Origin: JBBIMP01 sp037444305
GTDB taxonomy: Bacteria; Acidobacteriota; UBA6911
Length of the DNA stretch: 64,000 nt
Assembly: GCA_037444305.1 (NCBI GenBank)
Contig: JBBIMP010000011.1
Span: 138,332 to 202,331, forward strand
Reading direction: 5' to 3'
The notes under the pieces were generated by a model. The model saw nothing but the letters and a program-made list of their open reading frames with translations, was not told the DNA's origin and did no database searches. Positions 51,751 through 61,142 of the stretch are shown one piece after another; position 1 is the stretch's first letter; each line of letters starts with the position of its first letter. The position numbers and the translations under genes were made by a program.

Positions 51751-52922
51751 GAAGAAGCACAGCAGGATATTTATTGGCGGTCATCCTCCTCCTTGCCTCC
51801 ACCGGCCATCTGGGCTGCGGACGCCGTGACGGCAACGCGGGCGTGAACTCGGGGGAGGCGCCGGCCGTTGCGGAACTGGCGGTTAAGGCCGTCGCGGTGA
51901 GTTCCCGCGAGTGGGCTGTGACAGTCCCTGTGTCGGGCAGCCTCCGCTCGCAATCCGTCGTCGAGATCCGGACGGAAGTGGCCGGGCGCCTCGCGGAGGC
52001 GCGCTTTGAAGAGGGGGATAGCGTGAGCCCGGGACAGCTCCTGGCCGAAATCGATCCCGCCAACTACAGGCTGGCCCTCGGCCAGGCCCTGGCGGCGCTG
52101 GAGGTGGCGGAGGCGGGCTTGGCGCGGGCCGGCGTGACCCTGGACCATGCGAAAAGGGAAAAGGACCGTGCCGACAACCTGCTGCGCACCGGAGGGATTA
52201 CCGAGAAGGACCACCAGGAGGCGGTCACGGGTGTACGGGACGCCGAATCCCTGGTGAAGCTCGCCGAGGCGCAGCGGGATCAGGCGAAGGCTGCAGTGGC
52301 CATCGCCGAGAAAGCGCTGGCAGACTGCCGGATCTTTGCGCAGACCGCCGGGCAGATCCAGAAGAAACACTTCGACCGCGGATCGCTGCTCGGCGCAGGC
52401 TTTCCCGTGTACACGCTGGTCGACAACACGCGCCTGGAACTGGAATGCCTGGTCCCATCCTACCGCCTGGCGGAAATACGCACCGGCCAGAAGGTGCAAT
52501 TCACGACACCCACCTGGGGCGACAGACCCTTCGGAGGCACGGTGGCGTCTATCAACCCGATGGTCGAGAGCGCCAGCAGGGCCGTCAAGGTGCTCGTGCG
52601 GATTGTCAATGCGGGCGCCGTGCTGAAGAGCGGGATGTACGCCCGCGGCGCGATCGAGATCCGGCGTGAGCCGGCGGCGCTCGTGGTGCCGCGGTCCTCC
52701 TTCACCGCGGCCGCAGACCGCGACACGTCCGGCCACGTCTATGTCGCGGAAGGGGGCAGGGCCGTGCAACGGGCCGTGACTATCCTGGACAGCAGCGGGG
52801 ATCTGCTCCGGATCGGCGAGGGCTTGCGTGAGGGCGAAAAGGTGATTACCGAAATCGGGCCGGCGCTGAAAGACGGCAGCGCGGTCCGTGTGGCCGGGAC
52901 CGGCGGAGGCGAGGTGCGCTAG
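51747..52922 (+). CDS. RND periplasmic adaptor (membrane fusion) lipoprotein
   Basis: 391 residues. Lipobox-type signal (LLLASTGHLGC), then the standard adaptor layout: lipoyl-like half (VSGSLRSQSVVEIRTEVAGR), helical hairpin (residues ~115-190, GITEKDHQEAVTGVRDAESL), second lipoyl half and beta-barrel (LECLVPSYRLAEIRTGQKVQ). Links the TolC-type channel to the RND pump. Start overlaps the channel stop by 4 bases; the pump gene starts 3 bases after its stop. Confidence 0.93.
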   Translation: MRRSTAGYLLAVILLLASTGHLGCGRRDGNAGVNSGEAPAVAELAVKAVAVSSREWAVTVPVSGSLRSQSVVEIRTEVAGRLAEARFEEGDSVSPGQLLAEIDPANYRLALGQALAALEVAEAGLARAGVTLDHAKREKDRADNLLRTGGITEKDHQEAVTGVRDAESLVKLAEAQRDQAKAAVAIAEKALADCRIFAQTAGQIQKKHFDRGSLLGAGFPVYTLVDNTRLELECLVPSYRLAEIRTGQKVQFTTPTWGDRPFGGTVASINPMVESASRAVKVLVRIVNAGAVLKSGMYARGAIEIRREPAALVVPRSSFTAAADRDTSGHVYVAEGGRAVQRAVTILDSSGDLLRIGEGLREGEKVITEIGPALKDGSAVRVAGTGGGEVR

Positions 52923-52925
52923 GCC

Positions 52926-55900
52926 ATGTTTCTTTCGGATTTGTCCATCAAGCAACCCGTTTTTGCCACCATGATGATGGCGGCGCTCGTGGTTCTCGGC
53001 CTCTTCTCCTACAAGGATCTGAGCACCGACCTGTTCCCGGACGTCGATTTTCCCGTCGTCAGCATTCTGACGGTCTATCCGGGAGTGGCTCCCGAGACCG
53101 TGGAAACCGAGGTGACCCGGCGCATCGAGGAGGCGGTGAATCCCATCGAGGGCGTCCGGCACATCAATTCGACCACAACCGAAGGCGTCTCCAGCATCGT
53201 GGTTGAATTCACGCTGGGGACGGACATCCACACGGCGGCGCAGGATGTGCGCAGCAAGGTGGCGGCGCTCAGGCGGGATTTTCCCGAGGGCGTGGAGGAA
53301 CCGGTCATCCAGCGGCTGGACCCGGCCGATCTGCCGATCCTTTCGCTGGCGGTCGACTCCGAAACGCTGTCGCCGGTCGAACTGACGACGCTGACGGAAA
53401 AGGTCATCAAGCGGCGCCTGGAGAACATCGAGGGCGTGGGCTCGCTGTCGATTGTCGGCGGGCAGCGCCGCGAGATCCAGGTCCTGCTGGATCTTGCCAG
53501 GCTGAAGCTGTACGCGCTGACGGTTCCGGAAGTCGTGGAGGCCATCCGGCGCGAGAACCTCGAAATCCCGGCGGGCAAGATCGAACACGGCCCGCTGGAG
53601 GAGCTGGTCCGGGTGCAGGGGAAGATCACGGATCCGAAGCTCTTCCGGGACCTGATCGTGAAGAATGCCGACGGTGTTCCGATCTACCTGCGCGAAGTGG
53701 CCCGGGTCGTGGACAGCCACGAAGAGCAGCGGACCCTGGCCCTGGTCAATGGCGAAAGGGCACTTGCGCTGGAGGTCCGCAAGCAGTCGGGCAGCAACAC
53801 GGTGGAAGTCGCCCGGGCGGTCAAGTACGCCCTGCCGCGCCTGAACCAGGACCTGGAGGGGCGTGCCCGGCTGAGCGTCGTGAAGGACCTGTCCGTTTTT
53901 ATCGAGGATTCGATCCACGACGTGCAGATCACCATGATCCTGGGCGCGATCTTTACCGTCATGGTGGTCTTCGTCTTCCTGAACTCCTGGCGCAGCACCG
54001 TGATCACGGGGCTGACACTTCCGGTGTCCGTCATTTCCGCCTTCATCGTCATGCGGGCGATGGGCTTCACGCTCAATGTCCTCACGCTCATGGGCCTTTC
54101 GCTGGCCATAGGGCTGCTCATCGACGACGCCATCGTCGTGCGCGAAAACATCGTGCGCCACATGCAGCGCGGCCGGGATCATTACGAGGCGGCGCGCTTC
54201 GGCACCTCCGAGATCGGCCTGGCCGTGATGGCGACCACGTTCTCCATCATCGCCGTTTTCGTGCCGGTGGCCTTCATGGGCGGGGTCGTCGGCCGCTTCT
54301 TTTTCGAATTCGGCATCACGGTCGCGTTTGCGGTTCTCGTTTCGCTCTTTGTCTCGTTCACGCTCGATCCGATGCTCTCGTCGCGCTGGTACGATCCCGC
54401 GGTCGAAACCAGCATGCGACGCCGCGGCCTGGCGCGGCTGCTGGAGGCCTTCGACCGGAAATTCGAAGAACTCCACGTGGTGTACAAGCGGATCATCGCG
54501 GCGTCGCTGCGGCACCGTGCGCTGGTCGTCTTGCTCGCGCTGGCGCTCTTCGTGGGGAGCCTGGCCGCCTTTCCCTATCTCGGTTCCGCCTTCATGCCCG
54601 ACTTCGACCGGGGCGAGTTCCAGGTGAGCTTCAAGGCGGCGCCCGGCGCCAGCATCGCCGAAACCGAAGGCGTGGCGGTGGAAATCGGCAACGTCATCGC
54701 TGCTCAGCCAGGCGTGGAGTACACATTTACGACCATTGGAACCGGGATTGCCGCGGCGCTCAATCAGGGAATGATCTATGTGAAGCTGGTCCCCAAGTCC
54801 GAGCGGGCTCTGGGCTACGACGAGTTGCGCACCCGCGTACGCGAGGAACTCCTGCATTACGGCCGGGCCATCACGAGCGTCGAAGAAGTGGAGGAGATGG
54901 GCGATGCGAAACCCATTCAGATCAGCGTGCGCGGGCCGGATCTGCTGGTGCTCGACGGGCTCTCCGGGCGGATGGCGGACATCGTGCGCGCGGTCCCCGG
55001 AGCGGTGGATGTCGACCGCAGCCTGGACCGCGACAAGCCCGAGGTGAAGATCCGGATCGACCGGGGACTGGCGTCGGATCTGGGGCTCAACCTGGACGCT
55101 GTGGCGCTGTCCCTGAGGGCGCTGCTCAACGGCGAGGTGGCCACCCAGTTCGAGGACGAGGATGGCGACGCCTACGACGTGCGCGTTCGCTTCGGGGAGG
55201 AGCAGCGGCGGTCGCTGGAACTGCTGAACGAGGTCGACATACTGAGCGGCAACAAGGACGCGGCCGGGAACGACATGGTGATCCCGGTCGGGCAGGTCGC
55301 ACACTTCGAGCGCAGCACAAGCGCTTCGCAGATCCGCAGGCGGGATCTGATCCGCGAGGTGCGGGTGACGGCCAACACCATCGGGCGGCCGCTCGGAGAC
55401 GTGATCACGGACATCCGCGCGCGCGGCGGGGAACTGGACCTCGCGCCGGGATTCAGCGTCTCCTACACCGGCCAGACAGAGGAACTCGAGGAAACCTTCG
55501 GCTACATTTATGATGCGCTCATCCTCGCCGTGGTGTTCATCTACCTGATCCTGGCCTCGCAGTTCGGGAGCTTCTCGCACCCGTTTTCCATTATGCTGTC
55601 GCTCCCCATGTCCCTCATCGGCGTGGTGGGTATGCTCATGCTGACGGGCGACACGCTCAACATCATGTCGATGATCGGGCTGATCCTCCTGATGGGCCTG
55701 GTGACGAAGAACGCCATCCTGCTGGTGGACTACACGAATGTGCTCCGCCGCAGGGGCAAGGAGCGCAACGAGGCGCTGATAGAGGCGGGCAACACGAGGC
55801 TGCGGCCGATCGTCATGACGACGCTGGCGATGATCTTCGGGATGCTGCCGCTGGCTTTTGAAATCGGCGCCGGCTCGGAAATGCGCGCGCCGATGGCCCG

Positions 55901-56039
55901 TGCGGTCATCGGCGGACTGATTACGTCCACCCTGCTGACGCTGGTCGTGGTGCCGGTTGTGTACTCGCTCCTGGAGGATCTGGCTGCCCGGTTCGGGCGG
56001 GTGGAGCGGAAAACCGCTCCCACGGCGGAACTTCCTTGA
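52926..56039 (+). CDS. RND efflux pump, inner-membrane subunit (HAE1 family)
   Basis: 1037 residues, full length. Twelve spans in two repeats: the N-terminal span QPVFATMMMAALVVLGLFSY, then YPGVAPETVETEVTRRIEEA; the proton-relay region LMGLSLAIGLLIDDAIVVRE (helix 4, with the Asp pair) and its mirror near MIGLILLMGLVTKNAILLVD. It exports drugs, lipids or metabolites with proton exchange; the HME metal-pump pattern is not evident. Under TetR control with its channel and adaptor. Confidence 0.95.
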   Translation: MFLSDLSIKQPVFATMMMAALVVLGLFSYKDLSTDLFPDVDFPVVSILTVYPGVAPETVETEVTRRIEEAVNPIEGVRHINSTTTEGVSSIVVEFTLGTDIHTAAQDVRSKVAALRRDFPEGVEEPVIQRLDPADLPILSLAVDSETLSPVELTTLTEKVIKRRLENIEGVGSLSIVGGQRREIQVLLDLARLKLYALTVPEVVEAIRRENLEIPAGKIEHGPLEELVRVQGKITDPKLFRDLIVKNADGVPIYLREVARVVDSHEEQRTLALVNGERALALEVRKQSGSNTVEVARAVKYALPRLNQDLEGRARLSVVKDLSVFIEDSIHDVQITMILGAIFTVMVVFVFLNSWRSTVITGLTLPVSVISAFIVMRAMGFTLNVLTLMGLSLAIGLLIDDAIVVRENIVRHMQRGRDHYEAARFGTSEIGLAVMATTFSIIAVFVPVAFMGGVVGRFFFEFGITVAFAVLVSLFVSFTLDPMLSSRWYDPAVETSMRRRGLARLLEAFDRKFEELHVVYKRIIAASLRHRALVVLLALALFVGSLAAFPYLGSAFMPDFDRGEFQVSFKAAPGASIAETEGVAVEIGNVIAAQPGVEYTFTTIGTGIAAALNQGMIYVKLVPKSERALGYDELRTRVREELLHYGRAITSVEEVEEMGDAKPIQISVRGPDLLVLDGLSGRMADIVRAVPGAVDVDRSLDRDKPEVKIRIDRGLASDLGLNLDAVALSLRALLNGEVATQFEDEDGDAYDVRVRFGEEQRRSLELLNEVDILSGNKDAAGNDMVIPVGQVAHFERSTSASQIRRRDLIREVRVTANTIGRPLGDVITDIRARGGELDLAPGFSVSYTGQTEELEETFGYIYDALILAVVFIYLILASQFGSFSHPFSIMLSLPMSLIGVVGMLMLTGDTLNIMSMIGLILLMGLVTKNAILLVDYTNVLRRRGKERNEALIEAGNTRLRPIVMTTLAMIFGMLPLAFEIGAGSEMRAPMARAVIGGLITSTLLTLVVVPVVYSLLEDLAARFGRVERKTAPTAELP

Positions 56040-56175
56040 ACGCGGGCCGGGCCTCTGAAAGACGCCGCAGCAACCCAGGCTGCCCCTGCGGCGCGAAACC
56101 ATGCACCGGTAGCGGATCATCGGGTCTATAATTGCCAGACCCTCTCCAGGGAATCCCATTGCGGAGGCTGGCGCC

Positions 56176-56922
56176 ATGTCGCGTGCGCGAGTGCTTGTCT
56201 GCCTATGGCTGTCCGGTACGGTTCTGCTGAACTGCTCGGGTCCGCGGCCCTCCGGCGAGGAGGTGCACAGGGCAGACGACAGCGGCTCCGTTCAGCCGAA
56301 AGCGGTCGCCCCGTCGCCGGAGTCAGTGGTCGTGGAGGTCGATTCCGACTTTGCGCAGACGACTTACTCCATCGCCCGGGAGGATTGCGACATCCGTTGG
56401 ATCGTGTACTCATCCGACGCCAACCGCGGCGTGATTGGTCACCGGTCCGAATGCCGATTGCCACTCGCCGGACAGGCTCCGCTGCTGGCAGCACTCCTGG
56501 AGAAGCTGCTCGAGCGCTCCCCCCACCCCAATGGGTATCACACACTCTTCTGGGGCAGGCTCCATCCCGACGGGAAGCCCAATCCCGAAATGGCCATGCG
56601 TCTGATGCTGTCGGCGAAACGCTCGGCGGCGTGGGACACCGCGCGGGGGGCCCCGCGGAACGGCGGCATCAACGGCTTTGTTCGGGATGTTTTAAACCAG
56701 GCATCCGCCTACGCGGAGCTCAAAGACGTATTCCACAAGGCCGGGCTGGACCTGCGTGTCTCGGCCGTAGAAAAGGTACTGGTCCTGCGTGCCGGCGAAT
56801 TGACGTTCTATGATCGGTTTCAGGGGAGTGAAATCCAGGCTGCTGACCGGCTGCCCTTTGACTGCATGGCCTGGTTTGCCATCACCGCCGCGGATGCGCA
56901 ACCCCGCACGGGAAGCCGGTGA
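56176..56922 (+). CDS. Probable lipoprotein of unknown function
   Basis: 248 residues. The N-terminus is a lipoprotein-like signal (LWLSGTVLLNC followed by SGPRPSGEE). The mature part has no motif I recognise; a segment YHTLFWGRLHPDGKPNPEMA is the most conserved-looking. The ATG at 56176 lies 136 bases after the RND pump and is probably a separate unit. Confidence 0.6.
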   Translation: MSRARVLVCLWLSGTVLLNCSGPRPSGEEVHRADDSGSVQPKAVAPSPESVVVEVDSDFAQTTYSIAREDCDIRWIVYSSDANRGVIGHRSECRLPLAGQAPLLAALLEKLLERSPHPNGYHTLFWGRLHPDGKPNPEMAMRLMLSAKRSAAWDTARGAPRNGGINGFVRDVLNQASAYAELKDVFHKAGLDLRVSAVEKVLVLRAGELTFYDRFQGSEIQAADRLPFDCMAWFAITAADAQPRTGSR

Positions 56923-56992
56923 TCCGGTGGCGTTGCGTCCGGGAGCGGTATTTGCCAAGGCAGCCGGACTGGCTCGACACCTGCGAGGCAAG

Positions 56993-57637
56993 ATGAAGAC
57001 CGGCGAGATCATACTGCTGGCGATATTCCTGGCGCTGATCCTCATCGGGATAGTTGCCTCGAAGCGCCAGGCCGGCAGGGAGCGGGACGCTGCGGAGCGC
57101 TTCGCGGCCAGCCAGGGCTGGGCCTTCTATCGCGGAGACGATTCGCTCGTGCGGCCGCTGCTCGAGGCGATGAACCCGGAATCGAGCTACACGCCGTACA
57201 ACATTGTCCGGGTCGCCTGGCCGCCCGAGAGCGTGTACCTGTTCCAATATCATTCGCACCTCCGCGACAGGCCCGGTAACAAATCCAGTGGATTTGCCTG
57301 CCTGGCGGAGCCGACTGCCAGATTTGCCGAACATCCGGTGTCCATTTCCCGGCGCGTTCCGACGCTGGAGACGTTGCTGGGCGACGTAGTGGAAGTGGGG
57401 CCGGATGAATTCCGGAGGGAATACACGGTGCAATGCGCCCGGCGCGAAACGGCTGCGGCGGTCGTCGACGAGGCCGTGCAACAGATCCTGATGGAGCACG
57501 CCGCCGGAGGGGGGTACTCTATCGAAGTGCTCATCTCCGGCCACAAGATTCTGGTCTCCAGTTTCTGGGCGCGCGACCGGCACGAATGGCAACACCTGAT
57601 CGATCTGGCGGGAAGGCTACGCCTGGCGGTCCGATAG
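56993..57637 (+). CDS. Membrane-anchored protein of unknown function
   Basis: 214 residues from the ATG at 56993 (behind GCGAGGC). One N-terminal span (EIILLAIFLALILIGIVASK), then a soluble domain starting GRERDAAERFAASQGWAFYR. The pattern of an anchored domain opening with 'A..GW.F' resembles uncharacterised DUF3137-type proteins, but I am not confident. In-frame codons upstream lie in the preceding gene. Confidence 0.6.
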   Translation: MKTGEIILLAIFLALILIGIVASKRQAGRERDAAERFAASQGWAFYRGDDSLVRPLLEAMNPESSYTPYNIVRVAWPPESVYLFQYHSHLRDRPGNKSSGFACLAEPTARFAEHPVSISRRVPTLETLLGDVVEVGPDEFRREYTVQCARRETAAAVVDEAVQQILMEHAAGGGYSIEVLISGHKILVSSFWARDRHEWQHLIDLAGRLRLAVR

Positions 57638-57663
57638 CATCGGCGGCGGGAGGGGGAGGGCGC

Positions 57664-58209
57664 ATGGCCGAGTGGTCATTCTTCTTTCAGCGCGGCATCT
57701 GGATCGGCTCGGTGCTCATCTGGGTTTCGTTGATCACTCTGGGTTTGCTGATTTTCAATGTGGTCAAACTGGTCAGAAAATCGACCATCCTGCGCGTACC
57801 TGTGGCTGCGCTGCAGGAAGTCCAATTTCCGGACGCGGGCCGCGTGGTGTTGAGCATGGAAGGGCCGAGGTTCACGAAGGAATTTGCCGGCCTGAAGATT
57901 GAATTGCACACGGACTACGGTGCGGCCGTGAAAGGCAGGCCTGTGTTGTTGCGCACCGTCTCCTCGGGCGTCCGCAACGTGAGGATGGAACTGTGCGTCT
58001 TCGACGTCCCTCATCCGGGTCGGTACGTGCTCCGGGCAGAGGGATTGCGAGCGAGTCTGGAGGAGGTTCCTGACCACAGGTTCCTGCTTGCCAGGCCGCA
58101 CCTGTTCCAGGTCGTTGGTTACGTGGTCGGCATGATTATGACCGGGGCGCTTCTCATCCTGGGCATCCTGCTCATCGTGTGGCGAGCCTCGGGCAAACCG
58201 GGCTTCTAA
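57664..58209 (+). CDS. Two-span membrane protein of unknown function
   Basis: 181 residues from the ATG at 57664. Hydrophobic spans lie at the N-terminus (GSVLIWVSLITLGLLIFNVV) and near the C-terminus (YVVGMIMTGALLILGILLIV); the ~100-residue loop between them would be beta-rich. It starts 27 bases after the previous gene, so the two are probably co-transcribed. No family recognised. Confidence 0.6.
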   Translation: MAEWSFFFQRGIWIGSVLIWVSLITLGLLIFNVVKLVRKSTILRVPVAALQEVQFPDAGRVVLSMEGPRFTKEFAGLKIELHTDYGAAVKGRPVLLRTVSSGVRNVRMELCVFDVPHPGRYVLRAEGLRASLEEVPDHRFLLARPHLFQVVGYVVGMIMTGALLILGILLIVWRASGKPGF

Positions 58210-58316
58210 CCCGGATTCGGGCGGCGGGAAGCCAAAGCCCATTCGTCCGCCGGGCATCCCGGCGCCAGGCGGCAGAGTGGCTGGAAGCCGGATCCGGCAG
58301 GAATGCTTCCGCACCT

Positions 58317-58631
58317 ATGGAGAGCCAGATCTTGCGCTGCAGCCGCTGCCAGATCCCCCTCGGGGATGAGGACCGGCGCGCGAGCATTTCGGCCGAGATC
58401 ATGGGTGATGAGTACACCGATGCGTATTACTATTGCGCCGCCTGCCAGAGCTACACGGTCCGCACCCTGCACGATCGCTTTCTCGGGCCGGAATCCACAA
58501 GGGACTCGAAGCCCATTGAAAAAGATGCAGGCGACGAGCAGGTCCGCGCCATCCGTGCCTGCCCGAAACCGTACGACGGGCGCTGTCGCTGCCCCGGCCA
58601 CCGGGCGCACTTCAAGGATTCGCTCGACTGA
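58317..58631 (+). CDS. Small Cys-rich (probable zinc-binding) protein
   Basis: 104 residues from the ATG at 58317. Cysteine pairs CSRCQIPLG and CAACQSYTV look like a zinc ribbon, followed by CPKPYDGRCRCPGH near the end. No known family. It converges with the alanine racemase gene 37 bases away. Codons upstream of 58317 in frame overlap the preceding gene's end and look non-coding. Confidence 0.6.
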   Translation: MESQILRCSRCQIPLGDEDRRASISAEIMGDEYTDAYYYCAACQSYTVRTLHDRFLGPESTRDSKPIEKDAGDEQVRAIRACPKPYDGRCRCPGHRAHFKDSLD

Positions 58632-58667
58632 GGCACTCGTCGACCGCGGGCCGTCGGCAGTAAGGCC

Positions 58668-59861
58668 CTACACGATTCTGCGGGGGAGGAAGCCGCTCAG
58701 GTGCATGGTGAGGTCGTAGACCGAGGTTTTGCTTGCGGCGCCGAAGTCCTCGGGTCTCGATCCCTCCTGGTCGTCGAAGAACACCGCGACATCGCCCGCT
58801 TGCACCCTGGGTTCGGTCCCGATCTCCGCAATGCAGTGGCTCGCCGAAACCGAGGCGACCAGAGGATACAGTCGGCCTCCGATGCGGACGCCGGCGCCCT
58901 TGGCGGCGGAGCGCGGCAGGCCGTCGCTGTGGCCTGCAGGCAAGGTGGCCACCCACACCCTCTCCTTGGCCATGTAAGCCCTGTTGTAGCCTGCGCTCTC
59001 GCCGGGCAGCAACTGCTTGACGTAGATCACCCGGGCCTTCAGCGCGAGCGCCGGGCGAAGCTCCAGCAGCTTCGAGCCCCGGAATTCCGGTTCCGGATAG
59101 ACGCCGTAGAGCGCCATCCCTGGCCTAACCATGTCCAGGAAGGCGTCGGCGTGTTGAAAGAGGCCATAGCTCGATGCGGCGTGCTTCGTCCCGAGGGCAA
59201 TGCCTTCGGCCTCCAGACCGGCGCAGAGGGAGAGGAAGCGGCGTAACTGCTCGCGGTCAAATTCGGGATCTTCCGTGAACGTCATCATGGTCCCGCGAAT
59301 CTCCACGGTTTTGCGAACCGCAAGATCGCGAACCAGGCCCGGCGCTTCCCGCCAGGGAACTCCAACGCGGCCTATGCCGGTGTCGACGCATATGTGAAGC
59401 GGAACGGGCTTCTGGATTTTTGCCGCGATCTTCTCCAATTGCGGACCGATCGGCGTGTAGGTCATAGGCATGATGTCGCGGGCTGCCATGTCGGCGAGGT
59501 CTTTTTCGTCGAAAGGCCCCATCAGGAGCACCGGCTTTTGAATGCCGGCATCGCGGAGTTCGTGGGCCTCGGCAAGCTTGATCACGGCGAAGCCGTGGAT
59601 CTCCGGCGCCGGCTCGAGGGCGCGGGCCACGTTAGCCGTTCCCAGGCCGTAGCCGTTGTTTTTGACCACGGCCAGGATTCTGCGCCCGGCGCGGCGCGCC
59701 ACCTCGGCAGCGTTGTGGCGCAGAAGCGAGGGGCGGATTTCGACCCAGGGATCGAAGGCGGAATCCCGGACCGGGGAGGTCCGTGCGCCGCGGGTGCCGG
59801 CCGCCAGCACCGCCGGCAGGGCAGCGGCCTTGAAAAAGCTGCGTCGTGTGGTTCGCATCAT
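58668..59861 (-). CDS. Tat-exported alanine (or broad-specificity amino-acid) racemase
   Basis: 397 residues. It starts with a twin-arginine signal (TTRRSFFKAAALPAVLAAGT), so it is exported folded with its PLP. The racemase barrel has Lys67 in AVVKNNGYGLG, the PLP phosphate site CVDTGIGRVGV, and the second catalytic Tyr in AGYNRAYMAKERVWVATLP, with GHSDGLPR. Ordinary Alr is cytoplasmic; exported forms in other bacteria make non-canonical D-amino acids that remodel the wall. Which amino acid it takes is not visible. Confidence 0.88.
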   Translation of the reverse strand: MMRTTRRSFFKAAALPAVLAAGTRGARTSPVRDSAFDPWVEIRPSLLRHNAAEVARRAGRRILAVVKNNGYGLGTANVARALEPAPEIHGFAVIKLAEAHELRDAGIQKPVLLMGPFDEKDLADMAARDIMPMTYTPIGPQLEKIAAKIQKPVPLHICVDTGIGRVGVPWREAPGLVRDLAVRKTVEIRGTMMTFTEDPEFDREQLRRFLSLCAGLEAEGIALGTKHAASSYGLFQHADAFLDMVRPGMALYGVYPEPEFRGSKLLELRPALALKARVIYVKQLLPGESAGYNRAYMAKERVWVATLPAGHSDGLPRSAAKGAGVRIGGRLYPLVASVSASHCIAEIGTEPRVQAGDVAVFFDDQEGSRPEDFGAASKTSVYDLTMHLSGFLPRRIV

Positions 59862-59944
59862 AGCTCTCCAGTTTCAGGGGCAGTCCATAATGGCGCTTGG
59901 TTAAGGGTGACCGAAATCACCTTTTAACGTTGTCAAGTCAATTG

Positions 59945-60078
59945 CTTAAGCCCCGAAGGGGTGGCACAGGAAAGCTCAGGGCGTAAGCCCTGGGTTATCG
60001 GCAAATGTCGCGATTGAGCCCTGCAAGGGCGGCACAGCCGGTGTCGCCCTTGCAGGGCTTACGCCCTGGGCTTTCCTG
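59945..60078. repeat. Nested inverted-repeat element
   Basis: An outer pair of 28-base arms, 59967-59994 and 60051-60078, both reading CAGGAAAGCxCAGGGCGTAA on opposite strands, encloses an inner hairpin AGCCCTGCAAGGGCG / CGCCCTTGCAGGGCT (60017-60031 with 60045-60059). A smaller CCCCGAAGGGG hairpin precedes it. Such 'CAGGGCGTAAGCCCTGGG' units are, from memory, common multi-copy intergenic elements. Confidence 0.7.
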
Positions 60079-60263
60079 TTGAACCCTTTCAGGGTCCTTG
60101 ATTCCTTATGTAAGCGCCATTCGGGACAGGCGCCATAACCTAGAAACCTTTTTGCGGTCGCCGATTATCTCACATTTTTCGTGAATACAGTGCGCACGCG
60201 CCTCCGGCCTGGTTTGTCTGTGCCTGTCCGCGTTCATTCGCGGCCCAGAATGCCTCCGCTGCC

Positions 60264-60878
60264 TCAGGCGAGGGCCTTTTCGAGACTATGGAGAAGCTCC
60301 CGCGCTGAGCGGGGGCGCAACTCGCGATCCGCTGCCAGTGCAGCGGAAAAGAACCTCTCCAACCCAATGGGACAATCCGCCAAATGGTTACGCAAAGGAG
60401 TGTATAGGCCCGCAAGCAGCGACCGTCGCCATCGTTCCCTGTCTGCCGTGGGAAAGGGGAGTGCACCCGTCAGGGTTTTGTAAACCGTGACGGCCAGTGC
60501 CCAAAGATCCCAGGAAACGTCTGGTTTCTCCCCCAGCAGCTGTTCCGGCGACATGTATGCCGGTGTTCCCACCAGGATCCCGGCATCGGTTTCGGTGAGG
60601 GCCCCCTCGTCCATTCCCTCATCCCAGGCGGAGAGGAATTTGGCGATGCCGAAATCGAGGATCTTTGCGGTCTCGCCGTTCCCCCCGCCGACACGGACAA
60701 GGAATATGTTCTCGGGCTGCAGGTCCCGATGGATCAGGTGGCGGGTGTACGCGGACTCCACCGCCGCGCAAACACCGCGGAAGACGTGAACCGTACGGGC
60801 GCCGCCGAGCCTTCCACGGTGTTTGATCTCATCGTGCAGCGTGGCGCCATCCAGCAGGAGTTCCATGACCAGAAAAGC
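60264..60878 (-). pseudogene. Ser/Thr protein kinase, C-lobe only
   Basis: From about AFLVMELLLDGATLHDEIKH on, the sequence is a bacterial Hanks-type kinase: catalytic loop LIHRDLQPENIFLV, Mg2+ motif ILDFGIAKF, and GTPAYMSPEQLLG with the following C-lobe helices to a normal end at ELLHSLEKAL. The P-loop and VAIK lysine of the N-lobe are missing: the sequence in front (junction about 60878) is a PDZ domain from another gene, in the same frame. Without the ATP-binding lobe it cannot be an active kinase. Confidence 0.8.
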
Positions 60879-61142
60879 GCGCCGGCCCGCCTCGAGATTT
60901 GCCATCATCCTCCAACGGTCGGGGAAGCGCCGGAATGGTTGGCCGTCCAGGGCAAGGAGGATATCTCCGGGATGGAAGCCGGCGCGTTCGGCCGCAGATC
61001 CGGGGGGCACGCCAACGATTACCTGCTGTTCGCCCTGCGTGCGCACTTTGAAGTCGAACCACTGCGGTCCGAAGATGTGACAGTAGCTTCGCAGCAGGCA
61101 GTCCGCCACAAAGACGGCTGCGAGGGCGTACATCCACAAGGG
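60879..61142 (-). pseudogene. Membrane-anchored PDZ-domain fragment
   Basis: Between the kinase C-lobe and a truncated sigma factor lies a fragment beginning with a hydrophobic segment (MYALAAVFVADCLLRSYCH) and a PDZ domain (QVIVGVPPGSAAERAGFHPG, DILLALDGQPF). Its own start is missing (only a TTG without a ribosome site) and its end runs in frame into the kinase remnant. It looks like the interior of a larger membrane PDZ protein flanked by two deletion junctions. Confidence 0.65.

Noticed and set aside
51771..56177. A 1468-codon open frame on the minus strand across the efflux operon
   Set aside because: It is antisense to three well-recognised genes and has no family resemblance; long shadow frames are expected in GC-rich DNA with strong third-position bias.
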